Assembly: GCA_000514715.1 (NCBI GenBank)
Contig: AZWL01000010.1
Span: 62,172-126,171 of the forward strand
Length of the DNA: 64,000 nucleotides
DNA from: Streptomyces sp. CNH099
GTDB taxonomy: Bacteria; Actinomycetota; Actinomycetes; Streptomycetales; Streptomycetaceae
Reading direction: 5' to 3'
Shown here: positions 1 through 11,600 of the stretch, one piece after another
Position numbering within the stretch: position 1 is the first letter of the stretch
Layout of the letters: each line of letters starts with the position of its first letter
Translations under genes and position numbers: made by a program
Notes under the pieces: generated by a model
What the model saw: only the letters and a program-made list of their open reading frames with translations
Database searches by the model: none
What the model was told of the DNA's origin: nothing

Positions 1-1588
<1,588 letters not shown>

Positions 1589-1610
1589 TGATCTCCCCTT
1601 CGGCATGCAA

Positions 1611-1631
1611 GTTGAGTTACATGGGCTCAAC
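1611..1631. promoter_or_regulatory. Probable HAIR element (HspR operator) upstream of lon
   Basis: GTTGAGT, seven bases, GCTCAAC. This matches the known HAIR consensus CTTGAGT-N7-ACTCAAG in the TTGAG-N9-CTCAA core. It lies 23 bp upstream of the lon start. HspR control of lon together with dnaK and clpB is established in Streptomyces; binding here is inferred. Confidence 0.7.
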
Positions 1632-1695
1632 CCAGAGCGGGGCCGTGGTGTTCCCGGCCGTCTGTTCGCTGCCAGCGATCAGGCAGGATGGGGCC

Positions 1696-2448
1696 ATGAG
1701 CAGCGAGAACGACGCGGGCCCCGCCGTGACGGTCGACCGCAGGTCCGGCCCGTACGGGGAGGTCGTGCTGCGGCGGCGCGGCGCGCACCACGAGATCATC
1801 GCGAACGGCGTCTTCCTCATGGACACCTCCGACGGCCGCTCGGAGCGACTGCTGATCCGGGCGGCGGCGGAGGCGCTCGACCCGGCGACGGCGGCACCGG
1901 CGGTACTGATCGGCGGGCTCGGCGTCGGCTTCTCGCTCGCCGAGGCGGCGGCGGACCCGCGGTGGGGGCGGATCACGGTGGTCGAACGCGAGCCGGCGGT
2001 CATCGACTGGCACACGGGCCCCGCGCCGGGCGCCCCCCTCGCGAGCCTCAGCGGCCCCGCCCTCGCCGACCCCCGCGTGGAACTCGTCGCCGCCGACCTC
2101 CTCGACCACCTCGCCACCGCCCCCCGCTCCTTCCGCGACCCCTACGATGCGATCTGCCTCGACATCGACAACGGCCCCGACTGGACCGTCACCGACGGCA
2201 ACGCCGGCCTCTACGCCCCCGCCGGCCTCGCCGCCTGCCGGGACCGCCTCGCCCCCGGCGGCGTCCTCGCCGTCTGGTCGGCGCGCCCCTCGCCGGAGTT
2301 CGAGGACGCCCTCCGCGCCGCCGGCTTCACCGGCGTACGCACCGAGGAGATCCCGGTACACCGCGGCGCACCGGACGCCGTCCACCTCGCCGTCCGCCCA
2401 CCGGACACCGGGGGCGGAACGCGGCCCGGAGCTGTCCGTTTCCCGTAG
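1696..2448 (+). CDS. Spermidine synthase-like SAM-dependent methyltransferase-fold protein
   Basis: A 250-residue protein with a Rossmann methyltransferase fold. The glycine-rich nucleotide loop IGGLGVGFS is near residues 74-82, an acidic strand end (VVERE) follows, and a DAICLDIDNGPDW segment resembles the active-site strand of polyamine synthases. The ATG at 1696 was chosen because the in-frame upstream extension overlaps the lon operator and reads as non-conserved sequence. In actinobacteria such spermidine-synthase-like proteins commonly sit beside lon. The substrate is unknown; it could be a polyamine aminopropyltransferase relative or a methyltransferase. Confidence 0.75.
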   Translation: MSSENDAGPAVTVDRRSGPYGEVVLRRRGAHHEIIANGVFLMDTSDGRSERLLIRAAAEALDPATAAPAVLIGGLGVGFSLAEAAADPRWGRITVVEREPAVIDWHTGPAPGAPLASLSGPALADPRVELVAADLLDHLATAPRSFRDPYDAICLDIDNGPDWTVTDGNAGLYAPAGLAACRDRLAPGGVLAVWSARPSPEFEDALRAAGFTGVRTEEIPVHRGAPDAVHLAVRPPDTGGGTRPGAVRFP

Positions 2449-2526
2449 CCGAGGCGTGTCACCGCCCCATACGCTGCTAACGGAACCGGAGGGCCTACGG
2501 GGAAGAGACGCGAGGGCCACGAGAAC

Positions 2527-3276
2527 ATGGCAGACAGACAAGCCCTGAACGGCCGCGCTGACCACGCGGCCGCGGTGACGCCCGGCGCCCAGCGCAGGGT
2601 GCTGGTCGTCGAGGACGACCCGACCATCGGGCAGGCGATATCGGCGCGGCTGCGCGCCGAGGGCTTCCAGGTACGCACGGCCGGCGACGGCCCGGCGGCG
2701 GTCACGACCGCCGCGGAGTGGGCGCCCGACCTGCTCGTGCTCGACGTGATGCTGCCCGGCTTCGACGGTCTTGAGGTGTGCCGGCGGGTGCAGGCGCAGC
2801 GGCTCGTGCCGGTGCTGATGCTCACCGCGCGGGACGACGAGACGGACATGCTCGTCGGCCTCGGCGTCGGCGCCGACGACTACATGACCAAGCCGTTCTC
2901 CATGCGGGAGCTGGCCGCGCGGGTGCACGTGCTGCTGCGCCGCGTGGAGCGCGCCACGCAGGCGGCGGGCACCGCCCGGGACGACACGCTGCGCCTGGGC
3001 GAGCTGGAGATCGACCACACCGAGCGGCGGGTGCGCGTCGGGGGGGACGACGTGCATCTGACGCCGACGGAGTTCGAGCTGCTGGCGTGTCTGGCGAACC
3101 AGCCGCGGGCGGTGCTGTCCCGCGAGCAGCTCCTGGTGGAGGTCTGGGAGTGGGAGGACGCCTCGGGGACGCGCACCGTCGACAGCCACATCAAGGCGCT
3201 GCGCCGCAAGATAGGCGCGGAGCGGATCCGTACCGTGCACGGCGTGGGGTACGCGCTGGAGACCCCGGCCACATGA
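2527..3276 (+). CDS. OmpR-family response regulator
   Basis: A 249-residue DNA-binding response regulator. The receiver domain carries the acidic pocket VEDD (about 34-37), phospho-acceptor D73 in VLDVMLPG, and the conserved lysine in MTKPFSMRE. A winged-helix effector domain occupies about 150-246 (LTPTEFELLACL, RTVDSHIKALRRKIG, IRTVHGVGYAL). It overlaps the next gene by an ATGA stop-start, so it is translationally coupled to its kinase. A pair of 11-bp direct repeats just past the operon (4368-4387) is a candidate target. Confidence 0.93.
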   Translation: MADRQALNGRADHAAAVTPGAQRRVLVVEDDPTIGQAISARLRAEGFQVRTAGDGPAAVTTAAEWAPDLLVLDVMLPGFDGLEVCRRVQAQRLVPVLMLTARDDETDMLVGLGVGADDYMTKPFSMRELAARVHVLLRRVERATQAAGTARDDTLRLGELEIDHTERRVRVGGDDVHLTPTEFELLACLANQPRAVLSREQLLVEVWEWEDASGTRTVDSHIKALRRKIGAERIRTVHGVGYALETPAT

Positions 3277-4355
3277 CGGCGGCGGACGGCGGCGCGGAGG
3301 CCGGGTTCTGGCGCCGGGTGTGGGACGCGCTGCGCCCGCTGGACCCGCTGCGTTCGGTGAATGCAGCGCTGGGCGCCCTGGTCATCGGCTCGGTGGTGAT
3401 CGCCACCGGGCTGGTGTGGGTGGCGATCCGCTCCTCCACGGAGGTCCGGCTGATCACGGTCTTCTCGCTCATCGCCTCGCTGCTCATCACCCAGTTCGTG
3501 GGGCAGCGGCTGACGTCGCCGCTGGTGCAGATGACCGCGGTCACCCGGGCCATGGCGCACGGCGACTACACCGCCCGGCTGGCCACCCGCCGCCGCGACG
3601 AGTTCGGCGAGCTGGCGCAGACGTTCAACCGCATGGCGGCCGACCTGCAGTCCGTCGACCGGCACCGCAAGGAGCTGGTCGCCAACGTCTCGCACGAGCT
3701 GCGCACCCCGATCGCCGCCCTGCGCGCGGTGCTGGAGAACGTCGTGGACGGCGTCTCCGAGGCCGACCCGGACACGATGCGCACGGCGCTGCGCCAGACG
3801 GAGCGGCTGGGCCGGCTGGTGGAGCAGTTGCTCGACCTGTCGCGGATCGACAGCGGGGTGGTGCCGCTGCGGCTGCGGCGCTTCTCGGTGGAGCCCTATC
3901 TGGCGGGCGTGCTGAAGGAGGCGCACTTCGGCCCCGGCCCGCGGGGGCGCGGCGACGTACGGCTGCAGCTGGACGTGTGGCCGCCCGAGCTGGTCGTACG
4001 GGCCGACGCCGAGCGCCTGCACCAGGCGATGGCGAACCTCATCGACAATGCCGTGAAGCACAGCCCGCCCGGCGGCCGGGTCACCGTGCGTGCCCGCTCC
4101 GGTACGGAGGCGGGCGGGCTGGAGGTGGAGGTGCTCGACGAGGGCCCCGGCATCCCCGCCGCCGAGCGGCACCGGGTCTTCGAGCGCTTCAACCGCGGCC
4201 GGGAGAGCGGGGCGCTCGGCGACCACGGGGCGGACGGCGGCGGCACCGGGCTGGGTCTGGCCATCGCGCGCTGGGCCGTGGATCTGCACGGCGGCCGGAT
4301 CGGGGTGGCCGAATCGCCCCGCGGCTGCCGGATCAGGCTCACCCTTCCCGGTTAA
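3273..4355 (+). CDS. HAMP-containing sensor histidine kinase
   Basis: A 360-residue membrane sensor kinase paired with the preceding regulator. Two closely spaced hydrophobic segments (about 33-52 and 58-77) leave almost no extracellular loop, suggesting membrane or cytoplasmic sensing. A HAMP domain (about 78-130) leads to the dimerisation helix with phospho-acceptor H141 in VSHELRTP. The HATPase domain shows the N box NLIDNAVKHS, the G1 box DEGPGIP and the G2 box GTGLGLAI. The start overlaps the upstream stop by four bases. Confidence 0.92.
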   Translation: MTAADGGAEAGFWRRVWDALRPLDPLRSVNAALGALVIGSVVIATGLVWVAIRSSTEVRLITVFSLIASLLITQFVGQRLTSPLVQMTAVTRAMAHGDYTARLATRRRDEFGELAQTFNRMAADLQSVDRHRKELVANVSHELRTPIAALRAVLENVVDGVSEADPDTMRTALRQTERLGRLVEQLLDLSRIDSGVVPLRLRRFSVEPYLAGVLKEAHFGPGPRGRGDVRLQLDVWPPELVVRADAERLHQAMANLIDNAVKHSPPGGRVTVRARSGTEAGGLEVEVLDEGPGIPAAERHRVFERFNRGRESGALGDHGADGGGTGLGLAIARWAVDLHGGRIGVAESPRGCRIRLTLPG

Positions 4356-4658
4356 CGGCCGTTCGTGACTTGACCTACACTTGACCTCGGCCGAGCGTGG
4401 GAACGGACGCGCAACGGCGGAAGAGCAGCCGGTGAACTGCCCCGCACGAGGACGGGGCGCGGCGTCACCGCCCCGATGCCCCCATGCCGAACGCGGGCAA
4501 ACTCTTTCTGATTCCCGCCGGATTCGGAGCCCAAACCACGTTCGCATTGTGACTTGCGCGACCTCCGGCGGGTGCGGCCTGCACGTACCTGCTCCGGAGG
4601 CGTAGCCTTGTTTTCCGCTGTCCATCACCTTGTGAAGCGGAAGAGGGCGGTTGCCGCC
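4356..4658. other. 303-bp intergenic region between the two-component operon and kgd
   Basis: No gene was found. The left end carries two ACTTGACCT copies 11 bp apart (4368-4387). The rest has GC-rich stems and a TAGCCT-like -10 hexamer near 4602, about 55 bp before the kgd start. No riboswitch family could be matched. Confidence 0.5.
4368..4387. promoter_or_regulatory. Tandem 11-bp direct repeats, candidate OmpR-family operator
   Basis: ACTTGACCT occurs at 4368 and 4379, exactly 11 bp apart. One-turn direct repeats are the usual target layout of OmpR/PhoP-type regulators. The position between the regulator operon and kgd suggests control of kgd or autoregulation. Binding is inferred. Confidence 0.4.
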
Positions 4659-7600
4659 GTGTCGTCACAGTCCCCTAAGAGCAGCTCGTCGAGCGGCTCG
4701 TCGAGCGTCCGAACCGAAGAGCCGAGCCAGGGCCGGGACCCTGCCGCGGCGTTCGGTCCCAACGAGTGGCTCGTCGACGAGATCTATCAGCAGTACCTCC
4801 AGGACCCGAACTCCGTGGACCGGGCCTGGTGGGACTTCTTCGCCGACTACAAGCCGGGCGCCGCCGCCGGTAACCAGGGGGCAGCGACCCGGACGGCGCC
4901 ACCCGCGCCCGCCGCACCCCCGGCGCTGGACGGCGCGCAGCCCGCCGCCGAGCCGGCCGCACCCGCGGCCCCGGTCGCGCCCCCGCAGCAGACCCCGGCC
5001 CCGGCCCCCGCGAAGCCCGCCGCCGGCCGGCCCGCGGCAGAGCCCGCGGCCGCCGCGCCGGCCAAGCCGGCCGCGAAGCCCGCCGCCGAGCCGGCCGCCG
5101 GTCCCGAGCTGGTGCCCCTGAGGGGCCCGGCCGCCGCCGTCGCCAAGAACATGAACGCCTCGCTGGAGCTGCCGACGGCCACCTCCGTCCGCGCGGTCCC
5201 GGTGAAGCTCCTCTTCGACAACCGCATCGTCATCAACAACCACCTCAAGCGCGCCCGCGGCGGGAAGGTCTCCTTCACGCACCTCATCGGGTACGCGATG
5301 GTCCAGGCGATGAAGCTGATGCCGTCGATGAACCACGCCTTCGCGGAGAAGGACGGCAAGCCCACCCTGGTCAAGCCCGAGCACGTCAACCTCGGCCTGG
5401 CCATCGACCTGGTCAAGCCCAACGGCGACCGCCAGCTCGTCGTCGCGGCCATCAGGAAGGCCGAGACGCTCACCTTCTTCGAGTTCTGGCAGGCGTACGA
5501 GGACATCGTCCGCCGCGCCCGGGCCAACAAGCTGACCATGGACGACTTCGCCGGCGTGACGTGCTCTCTCACCAACCCCGGCGGCATCGGCACCGTGCAC
5601 TCCGTGCCGCGGCTGATGCCCGGCCAGTCCATGATCCTCGGCGTCGGCGCGATGGACTACCCCGCCGAGTTCCAGGGCACCTCCCAGGACACCCTGAACA
5701 AGCTGGGCGTCTCCAAGGTGATGACGCTGACGTCGACGTACGACCACCGCGTCATCCAGGGCGCCGCCTCCGGCGAGTTCCTGCGGATCATGCACCAGCT
5801 GCTGCTGGGCGAGAACGACTTCTTCGACGACGTCTTCAAGTCCCTGCGCATCCCCTACGAGCCGGTCCGCTGGCTCCGCGACATCGACGCCAGCCACGAC
5901 GACGACGTCACCAAGGCCGCCCGGGTCTTCGACCTGATCCACTCCTACCGGGTCCGCGGCCACGTGATGGCCGACACCGACCCGCTGGAGTACAAGCAGC
6001 GCAAGCACCCCGACCTCGACGTCAACGAGCACGGGCTGACGCTGTGGGACCTGGAGCGCGAGTTCGCCGTCGGCGGCTTCGCCGGCAAGTCGATGATGAA
6101 GCTGCGCGACATCCTCGGCGTGCTGCGGGACTCGTACTGCCGCACCACCGGCATCGAGTACATGCACATCCAGGATCCGAAGGAGCGCACGTGGATCCAG
6201 GAGCGGGTGGAGCGCCCGCATGACACCCCGGAGCGCGAGGAGCAGCTGCGCATCCTGCGCCGGCTGAACGCCGCGGAGGCGTTCGAGACGTTCCTGCAGA
6301 CGAAGTACGTCGGCCAGAAGCGCTTCTCGCTGGAGGGCGGCGAGTCCGTCATCCCGCTGCTGGACGCGGTCATCGACGCCGCCGCCGAGTCCCGCCTCGA
6401 CGAGGTCGTCATCGGCATGGCGCACCGCGGCCGGCTCAACGTGCTGGCGAACATCGTCGGCAAGTCGTACGCGCAGATCTTCCGCGAGTTCGAGGGCAAC
6501 CTCGACCCGAAGTCGATGCACGGCTCCGGCGACGTGAAGTACCACCTGGGCACGGAGGGCACCTTCACCGGCCTGGACGGCGAGCAGATCAAGGTCTCCC
6601 TCACCGCCAACCCCTCCCACCTGGAGGCCGTGGACCCGGTGCTGGAGGGCGTGGTCCGCGCCAAGCAGGACATCATCGGCAAGGGCGGCACGGACTTCAC
6701 CGTGCTGCCGCTGGCGCTGCACGGCGACGCCGCGTTCGCCGGCCAGGGCGTGGTCGCCGAGACGCTCAACATGTCGCAGCTGCGCGGCTACCGCTGCGGC
6801 GGCACGGTGCACGTCGTCATCAACAACCAGGTCGGCTTCACCGCCCCGCCGGAGTCCGCACGCTCCTCGATGTACGCCACGGACGTGGCCCGCATGATCG
6901 AGGCGCCGATCTTCCACGTCAACGGCGACGACCCCGAGGCCGTCGTGCGCGTCGCCCGGCTGGCCTTCGAGTACCGCCAGGCGTTCAACAAGGACGTGGT
7001 CATCGACCTCATCTGCTACCGCCGCCGCGGGCACAACGAGGGCGACAACCCGCAGTTCACCAACCCGCAGATGGTCGAGCTGATCGACAAGAAGCGCTCG
7101 GTGCGCAAGCTCTACACCGAGTCCCTGATCGGCCGCGGCGACATCACCATGGAAGAGGCCGAGCAGGCCCTGCAGGACTTCCAGGGCCAGCTGGAGAAGG
7201 TCTTCACCGAGGTACGGGACGCCACCGAGACGCCCGCGCCGGCCGAGGTGCCGCCGCACGCGCTGCCCGGCTTCCCCGTCGCCATGGACACGGCCGTCTC
7301 CGCGGAGGTCGTCAAGCGGATCGCCGACTCCCAGGTCAGCCTGCCCGACCAGGTCTCGGTGCACCCGCGGCTGCTGCCGCAGCTGCAGCGCCGGGTCTCG
7401 ATGGTCGAGGACGACACGATCGACTGGGGCATGGGCGAGACGCTGGCCATCGGCTCGCTGCTGATGGAGGGCACCCCGGTCCGGCTCGCCGGCCAGGACT
7501 CGCGGCGCGGCACCTTCGGCCAGCGGCACGCGGTGCTCGTCGACCAGAAGACCGGCGAGGACCACACCCCGCTGAACTACCTCGCCCCCGACCAGGCCCG

Positions 7601-8471
7601 CTACAACGTCTACGACTCGCTGCTCAGCGAGTACGCGGCGATGGGCTTCGAGTACGGGTACTCGCTGGCGCGCCCCGACTCCCTGGTCCTGTGGGAGGCG
7701 CAGTTCGGCGACTTCGTCAACGGCGCGCAGACCGTCGTCGACGAGTTCATCTCCTCCGACGAGCAGAAGTGGGGCCAGTCCTCCGGCGTCGTGCTGCTGC
7801 TGCCGCACGGCTACGAGGGCCAGGGCCCGGACCACTCCTCGGCCCGTATCGAGCGGTTCATGCAGCTCTCCGCGCAGAACAACATGACCGTCGCGATGCC
7901 CTCGCTGCCGTCGAACTACTTCCATCTGCTGCGCTGGCAGGTCCACAACCCGCACCACAAGCCGCTGGTCGTCTTCACCCCGAAGTCCATGCTGCGGCTC
8001 AAGGCGGCGGCGTCGCGGACGGCCGAGTTCACCTCGGGCGGCTTCCGGCCGGTCATCGGCGACGACTCCGTCGACCCGGCCGCGGTCCGCAAGGTCGTCT
8101 TCTGCTCCGGCAAGGTCTACTACGACCTCGACGCCGAGCGGCAGAAGCGCGGCGCCCAGGACACCGCGATCGTCCGGCTGGAGCGGCTGTACCCGCTGCC
8201 CGGCGTGGAGATCCAGGCGGAGCTGGAGCGCTACAGCGGCGCGGCGACGTTCGTGTGGGCCCAGGAGGAGCCGGCCAACCAGGGCGCATGGCCGTACATC
8301 GCGCTCAACCTGGTCGACCACCTGGACCTGATCATCGGCTCCGACCCGGTGCCGAACGCCGACCGGCTGCGCCGGGTCTCGCGCCCGTCGTCGTCCTCGC
8401 CGGCGGTCGGCTCGGCCAAGCGCCACCAGGCGGAGCACGCCCAGCTGCTCGCCGAGGTCTTCGACCTCTGA
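4659..8471 (+). CDS. kgd: Multifunctional 2-oxoglutarate decarboxylase/dehydrogenase E1 with acyltransferase domain (Kgd/SucA)
   Basis: A 1270-residue TCA-cycle enzyme that decarboxylates 2-oxoglutarate with thiamine diphosphate and passes the succinyl group to lipoyl carriers. The N-terminus (about 28-70, [17 protein letters not shown]) is the conserved E1 tail. An Ala/Pro-rich linker (about 85-150) leads to an E2-type acyltransferase domain (about 160-405) with the catalytic motif DHRVIQG at 362-368. The E1 thiamine domain fills the rest ([29 protein letters not shown]). The GTG at 4659 begins VSSQSPKS, matching the usual start of streptomycete homologues; the open frame extends further upstream. 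This fused architecture is typical of Actinobacteria. Confidence 0.95.
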   Translation: MSSQSPKSSSSSGSSSVRTEEPSQGRDPAAAFGPNEWLVDEIYQQYLQDPNSVDRAWWDFFADYKPGAAAGNQGAATRTAPPAPAAPPALDGAQPAAEPAAPAAPVAPPQQTPAPAPAKPAAGRPAAEPAAAAPAKPAAKPAAEPAAGPELVPLRGPAAAVAKNMNASLELPTATSVRAVPVKLLFDNRIVINNHLKRARGGKVSFTHLIGYAMVQAMKLMPSMNHAFAEKDGKPTLVKPEHVNLGLAIDLVKPNGDRQLVVAAIRKAETLTFFEFWQAYEDIVRRARANKLTMDDFAGVTCSLTNPGGIGTVHSVPRLMPGQSMILGVGAMDYPAEFQGTSQDTLNKLGVSKVMTLTSTYDHRVIQGAASGEFLRIMHQLLLGENDFFDDVFKSLRIPYEPVRWLRDIDASHDDDVTKAARVFDLIHSYRVRGHVMADTDPLEYKQRKHPDLDVNEHGLTLWDLEREFAVGGFAGKSMMKLRDILGVLRDSYCRTTGIEYMHIQDPKERTWIQERVERPHDTPEREEQLRILRRLNAAEAFETFLQTKYVGQKRFSLEGGESVIPLLDAVIDAAAESRLDEVVIGMAHRGRLNVLANIVGKSYAQIFREFEGNLDPKSMHGSGDVKYHLGTEGTFTGLDGEQIKVSLTANPSHLEAVDPVLEGVVRAKQDIIGKGGTDFTVLPLALHGDAAFAGQGVVAETLNMSQLRGYRCGGTVHVVINNQVGFTAPPESARSSMYATDVARMIEAPIFHVNGDDPEAVVRVARLAFEYRQAFNKDVVIDLICYRRRGHNEGDNPQFTNPQMVELIDKKRSVRKLYTESLIGRGDITMEEAEQALQDFQGQLEKVFTEVRDATETPAPAEVPPHALPGFPVAMDTAVSAEVVKRIADSQVSLPDQVSVHPRLLPQLQRRVSMVEDDTIDWGMGETLAIGSLLMEGTPVRLAGQDSRRGTFGQRHAVLVDQKTGEDHTPLNYLAPDQARYNVYDSLLSEYAAMGFEYGYSLARPDSLVLWEAQFGDFVNGAQTVVDEFISSDEQKWGQSSGVVLLLPHGYEGQGPDHSSARIERFMQLSAQNNMTVAMPSLPSNYFHLLRWQVHNPHHKPLVVFTPKSMLRLKAAASRTAEFTSGGFRPVIGDDSVDPAAVRKVVFCSGKVYYDLDAERQKRGAQDTAIVRLERLYPLPGVEIQAELERYSGAATFVWAQEEPANQGAWPYIALNLVDHLDLIIGSDPVPNADRLRRVSRPSSSSPAVGSAKRHQAEHAQLLAEVFDL

Positions 8472-8510
8472 GTCCCGCGGCGGGTACGGGCCGTGCGCCG
8501 GTCCGTACCC

Positions 8511-8554
8511 GCGCAGAAGGGGCCGGCCCCGGGCGGGGCCGGCCCCTTCTGCGC
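8511..8554. terminator. Bidirectional hairpin terminator between kgd and fxsT
   Basis: A perfect 20-bp inverted repeat (8511-8530 and 8535-8554) with a 4-base loop lies between convergent genes. No U-tract follows, as is common in Streptomyces terminators. A second, shorter hairpin lies at about 8480-8511. Confidence 0.85.
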
Positions 8555-8567
8555 GTGCGTACGACGC

Positions 8568-11534
8568 CTACGTGGGCTGCGGCTCGAAGTCCCAGTACGG
8601 GCGTTCCCGGCGCCGCGACGCCAGGGTGTGCGGGTGGTCGCTGCCCAGCGTCTCGCTGAGGACCTGCATGGCCTCCCGCTCCACCTTCTTCGCCTCCTGT
8701 GCGCGGCGCAGCGACCGCAGGTCGTCCGCGAGCGCCATCATCGCCGACAGCGCCATGGGGTGCTGCGGGCCGAGGACCTCCTTCACGGTGTCCAGCGTCT
8801 GCCGGCTCAGCTCCTCGGCGTGCTCCGGCTCCTCGATCCGGTTGCGCGCGGCGGCGGCGTTCAGCGCGCAGCCCAGCGTCCACGGGTGCGTGGACCCGAC
8901 GGCGGCGGTCATGCGGGTGAGCGCCAGCTCCGCGATCTCGGAGGCCTCCTGCCAGTCGCCGGTGGGCCAGAGGGAGAGGCCGACGTTGCCGAGGGTGCCG
9001 GCGGCGTACGGGTGCTGCTCGCCGAGCATCGACTCGTACCGCAGGTTGACCGACTCGGCCAGCTCCCGGGCCTGCCGCAGGTCGCGGTGCTCGCGCAGGA
9101 AGGTGGCGTAGTCGGCCTCGACCATCAGGGTCTCGGGGTGCCGGGGCCCCTGGACCTGCGTGAAGCGCTCGACCACCGACTCCATGAGGGTGTCGGCCTC
9201 GGTCAGCCGGCCCAGCCGGCGCAGGCACAGCGCGAGGTTGTGCTCGGCGCGGAGGGTCTGGGGGTTGTGCTCGCCCATGACCTGCCGGTGCAGCGTGACG
9301 CTGCGCTGCTGCCGGGAGTGGGCCTCCTTGTAGCGGCCGAGGAGGCGGAGCATCCATGCGTAGCGGTTATCGGAGGTCATGGTCTGGTGGTGGCGCAAAC
9401 GCAGTCGCCGCTCCCGCTCGACGAGCACGTCCTTGTGGATCTCCAGCGCGTTCTGGTACCGGCCGAGCAGGGTCAAGGCGACCGCGAGGTTGCTGCGCAC
9501 CGACATCGTGCGCGGGTGGTCGGCGCCCAGAAGGTCGGAGTACTTCCCCCGGATGTCGTCGAAGATCTCCCGCGCCGCCTCGTACTCGCCGAGGCCCAGC
9601 AGCGCGCCGCCCAGGCCGTTCCTGGCCGCCAGCACGCTGGGGTCCTCCTCGTCGCGCACCGGACGCAGCACCTCCACCAGCCGCCGGCCGGCGGCCTCCG
9701 ACTCGCGGTAGCGGCCGAGGTTGCGCAGCGTCTCGGCATGCCGGTGCACCAGGGTGATCATCGAGCTGTGCGTGGGTTCGAGCCGGACGTTCCACGGGGC
9801 GAGCGTCAGCTCGCACATCCTCAGGGCCGCGCGGTACTCGCCGCGCTGGAGCAGGTAGTTGATGCAGTTCAGGACCAGCTCCTGCACCGCCGGTTCGGCG
9901 CTCTCCAGCGCGCCGGCCGGCTCCAGGTGCGGCAGCAGCTCGGCGTACGTCCCCCACTCCCGGGTGTCCGTGGGACGGCGGGGGTCGGCCGCGGCGAGGA
10001 TCCGGCAGGCGGTCGCCGACATGGCCTCCCGCTCGTCCTCGGGCAGGTCGCTCCGCAGGAAGCGGTGGTACAGACGGTGCATACGGACCTTTTCGACCTC
10101 GGACTCCGGCGACGGTTCGGTGCGGTAGTCGATCGTCACCGCGGTGGACTCCGACAGCCGGCGCAGCGCGGAGTGCCAGCTGATGGGATCGCTCGCCAGC
10201 TCCGCCAGATGCCCGGGCAGCTGGTCGCTGCGCTCGACGATGCGGGACACCGGGATGGTGTCCGGGGAGAAGAAGGCGAGCAGGTTGAGCATCGCGGCCG
10301 CCGCCGGGGTCTTCTCGCGCATGCCGTTCAGCGTTATCGACCAGCTCGTCAGGAAGCCCATCGGGTAGTCGGAGCCGATGCTGATGCCGACCTTGCCGGG
10401 CTCCTTCTCGCGCAGCAGCTCGATGTAGTCGGCCGGGGCCATCGTGCTGGAGTCGAGCCACGCCGCGGTCTGGCTCAGCACCAGCGGCAGGTCCTGCACC
10501 GCCTCGGCCAGCCCGTCCGCCTCGTCCTCGGACAGCCGGGGGGCGCGCCGGCGGGCGAAGGCGACGCTCTCCTCCCGGGTGAAGTGCGGGACCTCGATCT
10601 CCTGGGCGCCGCCGCTGACCGCCCAGTCCCGGGTGCGGGTCGTGATGAGCACGTGCCCCTCGCCCTCGGGGATGATGTCGTCGAGCAGCTCCATCTCGTC
10701 GGCGCTGTCGAAGACCAGCAGCCAGCGGCGGTACGGACGGCCGGTGCGCAGCGCGTCGCGGACGCGGCGGACCCGTTCGCCGATGTTGCTGCCGACGGGG
10801 AGGTTCAGCCGGACGGAGAGGTCGGCGAGCTGCTCGCGGGCCGTCATGCGGTAGTTGGCGTTGACGAACCAGACGACGTCGTAGTCGTTGCCGAACCTGT
10901 GGGTGTACTCGACGGCGATCTGGCTCTTGCCGACGCCGGAGCTGCCGGACAGCGCGATCCGGGCGCCCTGGCCGAGGGCGCCGGAGCCGCTGGCCAGCGT
11001 GCCGTGCAGTTGCTCCAGGATGTCGTCGCGGCCGGTGAAGCGGTAGTTGCGGCGGGGGGTGTTGAAGACCACCGGCGGGTCGTTGGGGAAGCGCGGCGCC
11101 CGCTCCGGGTCCCGTTCCGGGGGCACCGGCGTGTCCGGGTCGATGCCGAGCCGGGCGAGGATGCGGCGCCGGGCTTCGGCGGTGCCGAGGTCGCGCAGGT
11201 CCACGGGCGCGAGCGCCGCCGCCGCGACCGGCATGTTCGTGGCGACGCTGGCGGCGGCGAACCGCTGCCCGTGCTGCGGGATGACCGACCGCAGCGCGTC
11301 GTCCCACTCCCGCTCCTCACGCGGGCCGAGGCCGAAGAACCAGTCGTCGAGCACCAGCAGGATGCGGTCGGGCGCCTCCAATAACGCCGACAGCTCGTCC
11401 ACCAGCGGCCGGCCGGGTGCGGGGCTCCAGCGCAGCATCGCGGTGGGGTGTCCGAGCAGCTCCAGCTGATGGGCGATCCAGGCCGCCCAGGGGCGGTTGA
11501 ACCCCGCGTAACTGATGCTGATGGGCTCGGCCAT
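8568..11534 (-). CDS. fxsT: FxsT-type TIR/NB-ARC/TPR protein of the cyclophane-RiPP (FxSxx-COOH) system
   Basis: A 988-residue STAND-type regulator or effector. The N-terminus (about 1-140) resembles a TIR domain (ISISYAGFNRPWAAWIAHQL; ILLVLDDWFFGLG). An NB-ARC NTPase follows with P-loop GSSGVGKS at about 197-204 and a Walker B-like LLVFDSADE near 272-280. From about 540 to the end are tetratricopeptide repeats of the FxsT/kinesin-light-chain kind (GxYxEAxxxxxxxL, recurring HPxTL). The ATG at 11534 follows GGAGGGAGA; the longer frame upstream lacks such a site. Residue 51 is a TTA leucine codon, so full translation should need the bldA tRNA. The gene lies directly after the radical SAM maturase. 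Its role in sensing the modified peptide is inferred. Confidence 0.85.
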   Translation of the reverse strand: MAEPISISYAGFNRPWAAWIAHQLELLGHPTAMLRWSPAPGRPLVDELSALLEAPDRILLVLDDWFFGLGPREEREWDDALRSVIPQHGQRFAAASVATNMPVAAAALAPVDLRDLGTAEARRRILARLGIDPDTPVPPERDPERAPRFPNDPPVVFNTPRRNYRFTGRDDILEQLHGTLASGSGALGQGARIALSGSSGVGKSQIAVEYTHRFGNDYDVVWFVNANYRMTAREQLADLSVRLNLPVGSNIGERVRRVRDALRTGRPYRRWLLVFDSADEMELLDDIIPEGEGHVLITTRTRDWAVSGGAQEIEVPHFTREESVAFARRRAPRLSEDEADGLAEAVQDLPLVLSQTAAWLDSSTMAPADYIELLREKEPGKVGISIGSDYPMGFLTSWSITLNGMREKTPAAAAMLNLLAFFSPDTIPVSRIVERSDQLPGHLAELASDPISWHSALRRLSESTAVTIDYRTEPSPESEVEKVRMHRLYHRFLRSDLPEDEREAMSATACRILAAADPRRPTDTREWGTYAELLPHLEPAGALESAEPAVQELVLNCINYLLQRGEYRAALRMCELTLAPWNVRLEPTHSSMITLVHRHAETLRNLGRYRESEAAGRRLVEVLRPVRDEEDPSVLAARNGLGGALLGLGEYEAAREIFDDIRGKYSDLLGADHPRTMSVRSNLAVALTLLGRYQNALEIHKDVLVERERRLRLRHHQTMTSDNRYAWMLRLLGRYKEAHSRQQRSVTLHRQVMGEHNPQTLRAEHNLALCLRRLGRLTEADTLMESVVERFTQVQGPRHPETLMVEADYATFLREHRDLRQARELAESVNLRYESMLGEQHPYAAGTLGNVGLSLWPTGDWQEASEIAELALTRMTAAVGSTHPWTLGCALNAAAARNRIEEPEHAEELSRQTLDTVKEVLGPQHPMALSAMMALADDLRSLRRAQEAKKVEREAMQVLSETLGSDHPHTLASRRRERPYWDFEPQPT

Positions 11535-11600
11535 ACGACCGTCTCCCTCCGGTGTCGAGACGGGCCATCCTGGGGGCACAGTATCTCATCTGGTGACCCG

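Noticed and set aside
4400..4640. Possible riboswitch (cobalamin, glycine or c-di-AMP class) upstream of kgd.
   Set aside because: Some GC-rich stems are present, but none of the conserved core sequences of these classes could be matched.
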